Source of the DNA: an uncultured Eubacteriales bacterium
GTDB lineage: Bacteria; Bacillota; Clostridia; Lachnospirales; Cellulosilyticaceae
Assembly (NCBI GenBank): GCA_900551325.1
Contig: URVM01000009.1
Span: 1-64,000, forward strand
Direction of reading: 5' to 3'
Length of the DNA stretch: 64,000 bases
Made by a program: the position numbers and the translations under genes
Shown here: piece by piece, positions 50,837 to 59,313 of the stretch
Numbering within the stretch: the stretch's first letter is position 1
How the letters are laid out: each line of letters starts with the position of its first letter
The notes under the pieces: generated by a model
Database searches by the model: none
Told to the model about the DNA's origin: nothing
The model's input: the letters and a program-made list of their open reading frames with translations, nothing else

Positions 50837-51454
50837 TCACCCTTCACCAAGAGTAATAGCATGCTCAATCCATTCATTTAAATAAGTACTATTCATTTCC
50901 TTTAGCGCAAAAAGTAATTTTTCATAGCCTAGTTGATCAACTTCTTTCATTCTTGTTATGGTTTTCTTAGGTCCAAAATAAAATTGATCTCGCATCGTAC
51001 AATAGATTTCCAAGCTATCAGACAAAACCCAATGCCATCTAAAATATCCCTCAACATCTTCTCGTTCTGTCCGTGCAACCATTTTACGACACCACTCGGA
51101 TAAATGTTGCTTTTCCTCATGGCTTTTTAAACTATTACTTTCTATATAGAAGGTGACTGCATCTTTTAATCTTTGCCCCAATCCTTTGTTATCAATACAA
51201 ATAGTTGCATCAAAGATCTGTACGTATTTTGAAAAATCATTTTCTTTTTCTATATCCTTTGTTGAGTACACAAACACATCTAACTCAATCCCATCCACAA
51301 TACTACCATCATGAGTACTCTCAATAAAATCAGATATAATAATTGCATCAAAATCACTATTTTTATTATTCGTCTTATTAGCATATGAACCATATACCAT
51401 AATAGTATGAGGGATATACTTCTCTTGAAGATACTCCAAAATTCTACTGTTCAT
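50837..51454 (-). CDS. nucleotidyltransferase-fold protein
   Basis: 205 residues. The pattern IMVYGSYANKTNNKNSDFDA (G-S...D-x-D) is that of minimal or aminoglycoside-type nucleotidyltransferases; the later ELDVFVY supplies the third acidic residue. The C-terminal ~110 residues are helical. Substrate unknown; MNT/HEPN-type toxin relatives exist, but here no HEPN gene is beside it. Confidence 0.8.
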   Translation of the reverse strand: MNSRILEYLQEKYIPHTIMVYGSYANKTNNKNSDFDAIIISDFIESTHDGSIVDGIELDVFVYSTKDIEKENDFSKYVQIFDATICIDNKGLGQRLKDAVTFYIESNSLKSHEEKQHLSEWCRKMVARTEREDVEGYFRWHWVLSDSLEIYCTMRDQFYFGPKKTITRMKEVDQLGYEKLLFALKEMNSTYLNEWIEHAITLGEG

Positions 51455-51496
51455 TGTTACACCTCTAATCTTCGTTTACTAAATTGACTCTTAACT

Positions 51497-51800
51497 TCAC
51501 TTTAAACAATGATATATATAATCTGTAGATACATCCATACGCAAAGCCGTTTCTTCTATGGAAAGGCCACTACTCACAAATCTTTTGACTACTCCAATCA
51601 TGTTTTCTCCAACTTCTACTATATGTTTATCTAAATCATAGAAACGTACCACTCTCTGTCCCCAAGAATGTTCAATTAAAGGGTGTACATATTCAATATC
51701 CGATCTTCCCTCTAACTTATTCATAAATGTTTCCATATCATCTTCTTCAAAATAGAGTTCACAAGCATTATTTTTAAAAGAAATTTCCTTTTCTTTTAAA
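51497..51800 (-). pseudogene. VOC-family gene, 5'-truncated
   Basis: The frame reads ISFKNNACELYFEEDDMETF, then DIEYVHPLIEHSWGQRVVRF and YDLDKHIVEVGE, which is the second half of a VOC protein, followed by a helix-turn-helix-like tail (FVSSGLSIEETALRMDVSTD) seen in some clostridial VOC proteins. Upstream of about 51800 a TAA blocks the frame and no start codon is available before the ISFKN segment. An internal ATG at 51736 would give only 79 residues. So the first half is lost. Confidence 0.75.
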
Positions 51801-51894
51801 TTTTATTATTTTAATTCTTATCACTAAAACAATAACTATCTGTTTGGTTTAATACTCCCCTACTAGCTTCGTATTATGTTCATTAAAGATCATA

Positions 51895-52686
51895 TTATTG
51901 CTTATTGATTAGTTGTAACAACTTCCTATGAGCTAACGATAAAAAATCAACAGCTGATAAATCTTTATATATTGAGCTTTTTTCATGATTTCGGTTAAAG
52001 TCTACTTCTAAAGTTAAATAGCGTATTTCTTTGCATTTTAATAAATCCAACATTACCTTATCCCAATTAATAGCACCATCCAAAGGAAGTAAATGCGTGT
52101 CATTATCTCCAAAATTATCATCAAGATGTACTGCAAATAACTTATCTCCATATCGAGATAAACAGTCAGCTGTGGGATGATTGTAATATTCATGACCACT
52201 ATCATAGCAAAAGCCCAGCTGTTTTGACTGTATGTTTGCAAATATATAATCCAAATGTTGTATGCTATTCATGTTTTCAAGAGCAATGAAAATTTGTTTT
52301 TCTTCTGCAAAATCTACAAGCTTTTTTATCCGACTTAAAGCTATTGATGAAACTGGAGGTTTTGAAGATAAACGTGTAATGTGCATAACCGCTGTGGTAA
52401 TATTATGACGATAGCAATCATCTACACATGAAATTAATAAGTTGAGATAATCATCTCCATCTATGCAATCACGCCACAAATCATTAGGATTATTAGCAGG
52501 TGCATGCACATAGTCAATATCCAATCCAATTTTGCGTGCTATATCTGGCTGATTATTTTTATCTTCATTAGGTTCATCACCCCACCAAAGGGATGTGGCA
52601 TCAAAACCCGCTTCCTTGATGAGCTGCAATCTTTCTTGAATGGGTAGCTCATAACTAAACCATGAAAATATTCCTAATCCTAACAT
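51895..52686 (-). CDS. sugar phosphate isomerase/epimerase-like TIM barrel
   Basis: 263 residues of the xylose isomerase-like/AP endonuclease 2 fold. Motifs: FSWFSYELPIQERLQLIKEA, FDATSLWWGDE, the metal-binding ALENM, GFCYDSGHEYY, FAVHLDDNFGDNDTH and YLTLEVDFNR. The acidic and histidine residues in strands suggest an active enzyme. GGAG lies 9 bases before the ATG at 52686. Sugar epimerisation or inosose isomerisation are the usual roles; not decidable here. Confidence 0.85.
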   Translation of the reverse strand: MLGLGIFSWFSYELPIQERLQLIKEAGFDATSLWWGDEPNEDKNNQPDIARKIGLDIDYVHAPANNPNDLWRDCIDGDDYLNLLISCVDDCYRHNITTAVMHITRLSSKPPVSSIALSRIKKLVDFAEEKQIFIALENMNSIQHLDYIFANIQSKQLGFCYDSGHEYYNHPTADCLSRYGDKLFAVHLDDNFGDNDTHLLPLDGAINWDKVMLDLLKCKEIRYLTLEVDFNRNHEKSSIYKDLSAVDFLSLAHRKLLQLINKQ

Positions 52687-52711
52687 TTCATCACACTCCA
52701 TATTATATAAA

Positions 52712-52958
52712 TCAATATTTAGCCGTTATACTTTTATTTGCCTCTTTCATTTCCTTGGGTGTGCCTGTAAAGATAACTTCTCCACCTTTTTCGCCACCTT
52801 CTGGACCAAGATCAATGACCCAGTCACACTCCCTAATAATTTCCTGATTATGTTCTACTACTATAACTGTATTACCTGCATCTACCTTTCGGTTAAGTAG
52901 TACAAGAAAATGTTCAATATCTTTTGGATGGAGTCCGCTTGTAGGTTCATCCATTTTC
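52712..52958 (-). pseudogene. uvrA 3' fragment
   Basis: The last ~80 codons of an excinuclease subunit A: MDEPTSGLHPKDIEHFLVLL (Walker B and following), GNTVIVVEHNQEIIRECDWV and IDLGPEGGEKGGEVIFTGTP. The preceding ~22 codons (to 53020) are unlike UvrA, and the missing part exceeds 600 residues. It cannot function and is a relic of a lost or transferred uvrA-like gene. Confidence 0.88.
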
Positions 52959-53030
52959 ACAAGAAGTATGTATTCTATACACTCATGACACTTAATATGG
53001 ACTTTGTATACGCTAATCAATATCTATTAT

Positions 53031-53936
53031 TTAATATGATAAGCGCTTTGTATACCAACTTGGTATACGCCTATTAAAATCATCATAATGGATAAATGAT
53101 TTCTTACATATTTTAATCATATTCTCAATATCCTCTTGGCCAAATTTCTCTGCCCATTTTATAGAGTAGAGTGATGCATGGGCTACGTATACTGCAAGGA
53201 TATCCCAAAAATCATCAGGAATACCTTCATTAAAATAGGCATCAATCTGACCAATACAATAAGGAATGCTCACTTGGGTTCCAAAACTCTCAAGTTTATA
53301 AAACTCTTCATATGGATCCCCAATCTCCCAACGATTGAAATCTATTACACCAATTCCACCTTCAGGTGTTAAAATCAAATTACCAGGGTGAAAATCACCA
53401 TGCTGATAAACTGGATCCTTTGACCATATCTTATGAATATTTTTATCAAAAAAATCAAGAGCCGTCCTATCATTTGAAATCCTTACATTTGAATCCATAT
53501 AACTTTTAATTTGTTTTTTCTTCTTTGGAATCTTTGTTTCTATAGGTATTTGATTAGCAGGTACTTCTAGACTATGTAACTTTCTCAATATCTCACCTGC
53601 CTGACGCCCTAGTTCATATTGTTTATCAGCATCAAGCTTTGGTAATGCTAATTCTAAGTCTTCTCCTTCAACCCATGTGAGTAACATATATACATTCTGA
53701 TTTTTATTACATAGCCCAAAACTAATAGGCCTCGACATTTCAAATCCAAGTTGTGAATACTTACAAATAATATCATACTCTTTTTTCTTATGATCATATT
53801 GCTCTTTATTTGCAATTCTTAATAATAACTTCTTATTATCCTCAGTTTCAATATAGTATTTTATATCATCTGACCAACCTTTATGGATTTTCTCAACCTT
53901 ACGCCATTTTTTATAACCTTCTATTTCATTAAACAT
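53031..53936 (-). CDS. aminoglycoside phosphotransferase-fold kinase
   Basis: 301 residues. An APH/choline-kinase fold: LLRIANKEQYDHKKKEYDII (ATP lysine region), VYMLLTWVEGEDLE (hinge), catalytic HGDFHPGNLILT and GVIDFNRWEIGDP (metal Asp). GGAGGGG precedes the ATG at 53936. Many such proteins phosphorylate aminoglycosides, but others use sugars or amino acids; the clostridial type is not proven for resistance. Confidence 0.87.
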   Translation of the reverse strand: MFNEIEGYKKWRKVEKIHKGWSDDIKYYIETEDNKKLLLRIANKEQYDHKKKEYDIICKYSQLGFEMSRPISFGLCNKNQNVYMLLTWVEGEDLELALPKLDADKQYELGRQAGEILRKLHSLEVPANQIPIETKIPKKKKQIKSYMDSNVRISNDRTALDFFDKNIHKIWSKDPVYQHGDFHPGNLILTPEGGIGVIDFNRWEIGDPYEEFYKLESFGTQVSIPYCIGQIDAYFNEGIPDDFWDILAVYVAHASLYSIKWAEKFGQEDIENMIKICKKSFIHYDDFNRRIPSWYTKRLSY

Positions 53937-54035
53937 AATCCCCTCCACATAATATAAACCCATCTCACTTCATAAATAATTATTTGTTTAGTAACTACTT
54001 ATCATTACTCTTCTATAGCTCTTAATACTTTTGAC

Positions 54036-54806
54036 TTACTTCTTCCTTCCTAAGTACAAATCTACCGTATCATATATATTTATCATGCCGCCAATTTCAT
54101 CTATTGAAGCTTTCATATCTCTTTCAAAGCTATTTTTTAACTCAATTGGTAATGCACGATGGTCTGAATAGGTATTTAATAAGCCTATATACTGTTCAGA
54201 TGTAAGCGTTCTTTTTCGGTGATATAATTTACACGTAATATCTTTAAATCCATATTTATCTAATTCATTGATGTATTTCGTACAATTATTTTGATTAAAC
54301 TCTATTATCTCTTTATCTGTAGGTCTATATTTATTATAAATTTTTCGATTCGCAATATTACTAATATCGTCCTGTCTATTGGAAAAAGGATGATTCCAAA
54401 ATAATGCTATTGTACCATTACTTTTTAGAATGTTTTTTACCTTTTCAAATGCAACTTTTTCAGGTAACCAATGAAATGCCGTTGCACAATACACCAAGTC
54501 AAAATATTCCTCCTCTATGGGATATTCTATAAAATCCCCATTAACAACACTAAAATTCTCATAGTCTCTAAACTTGTTTTTTACATATTGAGCAAGATTA
54601 TTTCCTAATTCAATTGCCTTTACATTACATCCATTTTTGAGAATTGGTTCAGTTGCTTGCCCTGTACCAACACCAATTTCTAAAGCATTCTTGCCTAAAG
54701 AAATACCTGAGTACTGTATAATATCTAAAAACAATTCTTTTGTATAAGTTGGTCTATATGTATCATAATTCTGTACATCCTCATCAAATGTCAATCTTAA
54801 ATCCAT
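54036..54806 (-). CDS. class I SAM-dependent methyltransferase
   Basis: 256 residues. Motif I is ALEIGVGTGQATEPILKNG, motif II is VVNGDFIEYP, and FDLVYCATAFHWLPEKVAFE with SNGTIALFWNHPF completes the fold. The HWL after motif II is typical of the family related to trans-aconitate methyltransferases. Substrate unknown. Confidence 0.92.
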   Translation of the reverse strand: MDLRLTFDEDVQNYDTYRPTYTKELFLDIIQYSGISLGKNALEIGVGTGQATEPILKNGCNVKAIELGNNLAQYVKNKFRDYENFSVVNGDFIEYPIEEEYFDLVYCATAFHWLPEKVAFEKVKNILKSNGTIALFWNHPFSNRQDDISNIANRKIYNKYRPTDKEIIEFNQNNCTKYINELDKYGFKDITCKLYHRKRTLTSEQYIGLLNTYSDHRALPIELKNSFERDMKASIDEIGGMINIYDTVDLYLGRKK

Positions 54807-54998
54807 CTGTTATCACTCCTCTAAATTTTATTTTATAACTAACAAAATATCTATTTAAAGTATATTGTCTATAAGACTATACTATTAATTTGAATATTTC
54901 AATAAATAATTCTATAAGAAAACTACCTGTTCTCCTAAAACCTCTTCATACAAGTATACTTAAAAACTATTCCTAAGTAGATTAACAAAGATTTTTTT

Positions 54999-55300
54999 CA
55001 CCGTACACAAGAAACTCCGATGACTAGAATTACTATCTCTTCCAAAGTCTAATAAAGGTGAAGAGCTGTGGGTGGCTACTCTGAAAGCTTCCTCATGGAA
55101 GTGTGCTTAGAGGCTGTTAGCAAGTGGATGAGCAAGGTTCTTAGGGAAATGTCTGAGGCATAGCCGAGTTTTGACCGTTCTTGCGATCCACGAGCTTACA
55201 GCCTCTTAGTCACTGGAAGGGAAAGCTGAAAGAGTAGCCACCCTCAGCTCGACACCAAGTGGACTCACCAAGAGATAGTAATTCGGACCTAAGTGTACAT
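54999..55300. ncRNA. large nested inverted-repeat element, probable structured RNA
   Basis: About 300 bases without an ORF and with visibly more G and C than the surroundings. Stems nest in order: GTACAC 55003-55008 with 55293-55298; a perfect 15-bp arm GAATTACTATCTCTT 55027-55041 with 55270-55284; GGTGA 55057 with TCACC 55265; GAGCTG 55063 with CAGCTC 55245; a perfect 13-bp arm GGGTGGCTACTCT 55070-55082 with 55231-55243; AGAGGCTGT 55109 with ACAGCCTCT 55198; GTGGAT 55124 with ATCCAC 55186; GCAAG 55132 with CTTGC 55180. A side hairpin CTTCC-TCAT-GGAAG lies at 55088-55101. This is multi-stem architecture like large riboregulators such as raiA-type RNA, or a palindromic MITE. Strand undecided. 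Confidence 0.65.
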
Positions 55301-55312
55301 GAATAAGTAAAA

Positions 55313-55350
55313 AAATCCTCATCCAAGTGTTAAATCTTGAATGAGGATTT
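55313..55350 (-). terminator. terminator of the BMP-type transporter operon
   Basis: AAATCCTCAT (55313-55322) pairs with ATGAGGATTT (55341-55350), with CAAG/CTTG inside; on the minus strand TTTTTTTAC follows. It separates the operon from the structured element. Confidence 0.88.
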
Positions 55351-55354
55351 ACCC

Positions 55355-56596
55355 CTAAGCTTTTCTAGATGCTTGTACATGTTTCCATGCATAAAGTGCA
55401 AGAGAAACACAAATAACTGCATAGGCTACGAATACGCGGAAGTATTCACCGATTTGTGCATTGTTAAATAGGTGTTGACCTGCTTGTGGTGATACGATAA
55501 AGAGTGTATGGAATAGTACAACACCAAGAAGTGCTTCTTTGTTGGTTGCACGTGTAATAGTTGCACCACCTATAAGGATGGCTGCACTTGCAAACATACC
55601 TACTTGTTCGTGACTACCGTATGTATTTAGTGTTCCTATATTTTGAAGGAAGATAAGCTGTCCCCATGCTGCAAGTACTGTTGAAATAATAATAGCTTTA
55701 ATTCTTACCTTATCTACATTAATCCCTGCTGCGTTGGCTACATGCATATTTTGTCCCACTGTTCTAAAGTCTTGTCCTAGCTTTGTCTTTAGAATAAAGT
55801 TGTTGAATACACAAAGGAACCCAATGACTATCATTGTTGCTACTGGTACTGTTATATAGTTTAAGGTGAAGCTCATCATCTCATTTTGAAGAACAATTTC
55901 TTGTAAAAGGATGATTCCAATATAAATTGCTGGTTTAAGAAGATCTTTCTTATCAAAGGTTTTAAACCTTATAGCTTTATATGCCATTTTAATTATATTT
56001 ACGGCAATTAAAAGTATGAGGAAAAATAAAAGTGTTTTAGGAAATGGCATTTTCCAAAGACCATCTAGAGCATATTTCATATTCTCGTTTAAGTCTAAAG
56101 TATTTTTTACCCCTACGCCTGTACTTACTAATAAGTTAGCTGTCTTTAATGGAATAACAGCTCCTATTAAAAAAAGGAAAAGAAGTTGATAGAGACCATT
56201 TGAAAAATATCCTGCAATCATACCTGTAATCATTTCTTGACCTTTTGTTTTATTGAGTAAAAGACCAATTAAGTAACCAAATAAAATAGCAAATGGTGTA
56301 CTAATTAGTACAGCCACTATAAATCCAACAATCCCTGTCATTCCCCAGTCTATTACCATGAGTAAAGCAATTTGACCAGCCATAGCCCCCATAACAATAC
56401 CAAAGTTTAACCCCATTCCTGCAATAATTGGAATAATAAGGGCTAATACTAAGAAGCTATTTCTAGCAATACGTAACATCAATTCATCTAGTACAAAAGA
56501 AAGAGGCTGACCTGAAACGGCTATACCACCTATACAAAGAATGGTAAAAAGTAAAATAACACTATTATGTAAAAACCAATCTTTTACTTTATGCAC
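55355..56596 (-). CDS. BMP-type ABC transporter permease 2
   Basis: About 413 residues with ten or so membrane helices. The BPD_transp_2 motif is seen in LALIIPIIAGMGLNFGIVMG and GQDFRTVGQNMHVANAAGIN, then AILIGGATITRATNKEALLG. Partner of the permease upstream. GGAGG lies 8 bases before the GTG at 56596, whereas the GTG at 56605 sits in the ribosome binding site; the start overlaps the previous gene by 8 bases. Confidence 0.9.
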   Translation of the reverse strand: MHKVKDWFLHNSVILLFTILCIGGIAVSGQPLSFVLDELMLRIARNSFLVLALIIPIIAGMGLNFGIVMGAMAGQIALLMVIDWGMTGIVGFIVAVLISTPFAILFGYLIGLLLNKTKGQEMITGMIAGYFSNGLYQLLFLFLIGAVIPLKTANLLVSTGVGVKNTLDLNENMKYALDGLWKMPFPKTLLFFLILLIAVNIIKMAYKAIRFKTFDKKDLLKPAIYIGIILLQEIVLQNEMMSFTLNYITVPVATMIVIGFLCVFNNFILKTKLGQDFRTVGQNMHVANAAGINVDKVRIKAIIISTVLAAWGQLIFLQNIGTLNTYGSHEQVGMFASAAILIGGATITRATNKEALLGVVLFHTLFIVSPQAGQHLFNNAQIGEYFRVFVAYAVICVSLALYAWKHVQASRKA

Positions 56597-57638
56597 GACG
56601 CTCACCTCCAGATGCTTTTGTTAGTGCATATAAGATAATACCATTACTAATAACAATACGAAGAACTTCTGATAAGTTGCCTTCTGTTATAATGGCATTG
56701 GCTACAGGAAGACCAATAGCAAGTAGGCCTTGGAATAAAAAAGTTCCTATTAGTACATGCTTAATCTCTGCTTTATTTGTTGAAGCCCCACCAATAAGTA
56801 TGGCAGCAACTGCCCACATAGGCATCATCATCGGTGCTTGGTATAATTGATAAAAACCATAGCTTTGTGAGTAAACTATAATCCCTACTGCACCAAGTAC
56901 AGTTGAAAGGGCTGTACCTACAATTCTCATTTTATCTGTATCAATGGCTGAAGCTTTTGCAAACTTAGGATTGTTTCCTGCTGCTACCATCATCATACCT
57001 GTTTTAGAACGTAAAAAGAGCCATACAAGTGCACAACATATAACAAGGAATATAAGTAATCCTGTAGGAATGACTAATTGTCCAATCTGTATACTTAACC
57101 AATTATCTAGGATTTTACTATAGCGTCCATCAAGGGTGATGGTTGTTCTAAGGCCTTGTCCAATAGGCCACTTGATTTCTGGACTATTAAAAGGAAATAA
57201 AAGCCAACCTATACATAAAAGAGAAACAATAGAAAATCCAGCATAAGTTCCTATCATCATTTCTGAACCTTTTACTTTATTTAGGAGCTTACCATAAAGG
57301 TAACCAGCAAGAGCTCCTAATGGTATAGAAAGTAAGATGGCTACTACAAAAGCTGGAAAACCCCTTAAATTTAGCTCAATACTAATAAGTCCTGCTAAGA
57401 TACCTGCTAAAACCCCAATGGATAAGCCAAAATTAAGACCAATCCCACATAAAATACCTGGTACCATGGCAAGTACAAGGACACCATTCATCCCAAAACG
57501 TACTAAAATATCAGAGAAAATCATAAAGATAGGAAGTTTTAAACCAACAGCAGCTATGCAAAGTATAATAAAGAAAGTAATAATAACAAATCTTGGTAAG
57601 CCTACTTTTGATACGATGTCTTTTATCTTATTTTTCAT
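56589..57638 (-). CDS. BMP-type ABC transporter permease 1
   Basis: 349 residues, about ten helices. LVLAMVPGILCGIGLNFGLS, FLRSKTGMMMVAAGNNPKFA and AAILIGGASTNKAEIKHVL are typical of this permease family. It overlaps the ATPase gene by 11 bases and the second permease by 8. The two permeases are clear homologues of each other (for example both have the GLNFG and ILIGGA segments). Confidence 0.9.
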   Translation of the reverse strand: MKNKIKDIVSKVGLPRFVIITFFIILCIAAVGLKLPIFMIFSDILVRFGMNGVLVLAMVPGILCGIGLNFGLSIGVLAGILAGLISIELNLRGFPAFVVAILLSIPLGALAGYLYGKLLNKVKGSEMMIGTYAGFSIVSLLCIGWLLFPFNSPEIKWPIGQGLRTTITLDGRYSKILDNWLSIQIGQLVIPTGLLIFLVICCALVWLFLRSKTGMMMVAAGNNPKFAKASAIDTDKMRIVGTALSTVLGAVGIIVYSQSYGFYQLYQAPMMMPMWAVAAILIGGASTNKAEIKHVLIGTFLFQGLLAIGLPVANAIITEGNLSEVLRIVISNGIILYALTKASGGERRA

Positions 57639-59226
57639 CTGTCATCCCCTCCTTTATTTTTACACCTGACATTAATAGACCAAATTCCGCATCTGTTGCC
57701 TCTGGTGTTACAATACCTGCTACCTTACCTTCTGTAATTATAGCAATACGATCACATACAGAACGTAATTCACCTAATTCACTAGATGTAATCACTACGG
57801 TCATTCCTTGTTTTTTAAGAGCAATAAGTAAGTCTAAAACAAGTTTCTTCGCCCCAATGTCAATACCTCTTGTAGGTTCTGATACAAATAGAACTTTAGG
57901 ATTTAAAGTAAGGGCACGGGCAAGACATACTTTTTGTTGATTTCCACCACTTAACTGCCTTGTAGGCTGGGCCGGACCTGTACAACGAATATCTAGTTTT
58001 TCTATCATTTCTTTTGCATGTTCATTTATTTTTTTCCCATTTTGAAGTTTGAAAAGTTTACAATCTAGTACAAAGTCATTTTTAATTTGCATAGCTGTAA
58101 TGGCAATATTATTTTCAATGGACTCATCTAATAAAAGTCCTACACTACGTCTATCTTCACTTACAAAGGCAAGTCCATGTTGAAGTACCTTCTTAGGTTC
58201 ATTAAGTGGAAGATTTTCATCATACAACTTAACCTTTCCTTCTGCTTCATAAAGTCCCATAATACCGTTTGCAATACCAATTTTCCCTTGACCTGCAAGT
58301 CCACCTAATCCTAAAATCTCACCTTCAAAAACTTCTAAGTCTACACCTTTTACTCGTTCACCTGGCATATTTACTTGTAAGTTTTCTATTTTTAGAACTA
58401 TTTTTTGCTGCTTGTTTTTCATTACTTTTTCTTTTTGAACATGTTCGATTTTACGTCCTACCATAAGTTCAGCAAGTTCTATTAAATTAGTTTCTTCTTT
58501 CTTCTTTGTGGCTGCTACTTCACCATCACGTAAAATAGTAACCTCATCTGCTACAGCCATTACTTCATCTAATCTATGAGTAATAAATACGATGGCTACA
58601 CCTTGGCTTGCAATATGTTTCATAGTTTCAAGTAAAGTCATGGCTTCACTTTCTGTAAATACAGCTGTTGGTTCATCAAATACAAGGACTTTCATATTTT
58701 CCTTATCAATTTCTCTTGCAATCTCTACAAATTGCATATAGCCAACTGGAAGTCCCTTAACAAGCTGGTTTTCATTTAAATCCATACCAATTGTATCTAA
58801 AGCAGCTCTGGCATCTTTTTGCATTTTATGTGTGTCTAAAATTTGATAATCTTTTCCTAATATTTTATTAAGTGGATGTTTATGAGGAATCTCTCGGTTT
58901 AACTTAATATTTTCTGCAATTGTAAAATCAGGTATAAGCATAAACTCTTGATGCACCATACCAATTCCCGCCTTCATAGCTGCTGTTGGTGTAGTAATAT
59001 GAACAGCTTCACCATTCATAAGTACTTCCCCTTCAAAGCCACCTGTATGATGAATAACAGGCATACCAAATAAAATATTCATTAAAGTAGACTTGCCTGC
59101 GCCATTTTCACCTAATAGGGCGTGAATTTGTCCCGCCTTAAGCGTAAGATTAATATCTTTTAAAATAACATTATTGCCATATTTCTTGCCTATGTGCTTC
59201 ATTTCTAATACTGGAAATTCTGCCAC
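57628..59226 (-). CDS. ABC transporter ATPase, double-domain (RbsA/NupO-like)
   Basis: 532 residues with two ATPase halves. First half: ALLGENGAGKSTLMNILFG, KVLVFDEPTAVFTESE. Second half: a degenerate Walker A (GLGGLAGQGKIGIANGIMGL) as is usual, LSGGNQQKVCLARAL, VLFVSEPTRGIDIGAK. It powers the two permeases. It begins with GTG about 8 bases after AGGAGG. Cargo is a nucleoside or sugar by family. Confidence 0.93.
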   Translation of the reverse strand: MAEFPVLEMKHIGKKYGNNVILKDINLTLKAGQIHALLGENGAGKSTLMNILFGMPVIHHTGGFEGEVLMNGEAVHITTPTAAMKAGIGMVHQEFMLIPDFTIAENIKLNREIPHKHPLNKILGKDYQILDTHKMQKDARAALDTIGMDLNENQLVKGLPVGYMQFVEIAREIDKENMKVLVFDEPTAVFTESEAMTLLETMKHIASQGVAIVFITHRLDEVMAVADEVTILRDGEVAATKKKEETNLIELAELMVGRKIEHVQKEKVMKNKQQKIVLKIENLQVNMPGERVKGVDLEVFEGEILGLGGLAGQGKIGIANGIMGLYEAEGKVKLYDENLPLNEPKKVLQHGLAFVSEDRRSVGLLLDESIENNIAITAMQIKNDFVLDCKLFKLQNGKKINEHAKEMIEKLDIRCTGPAQPTRQLSGGNQQKVCLARALTLNPKVLFVSEPTRGIDIGAKKLVLDLLIALKKQGMTVVITSSELGELRSVCDRIAIITEGKVAGIVTPEATDAEFGLLMSGVKIKEGMTDEK

Positions 59227-59270
59227 CTTTACTCCTCCTTCTTTATGTCAATCCCATTTTATGTAAGAAA

Positions 59271-59293
59271 AAGCCCCTGAAACTCAGGGGCTT
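59271..59293 (-). terminator. hairpin between binding-protein and ATPase genes
   Basis: AAGCCCCTGA (59271-59280) pairs with TCAGGGGCTT (59284-59293) around a three-base loop; TTTTTC follows on the minus strand. Inside an operon it would act as a leaky terminator that lowers the transporter genes relative to the lipoprotein. Confidence 0.88.
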
Positions 59294-59313
59294 ACTTATA
59301 TACCAACCACCTA

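Noticed and set aside
53051..53069. Inverted repeat GTATACCAA/TTGGTATAC as an operator or terminator
   Set aside because: It lies inside the coding end of the kinase gene, has no T-run and matches no promoter.
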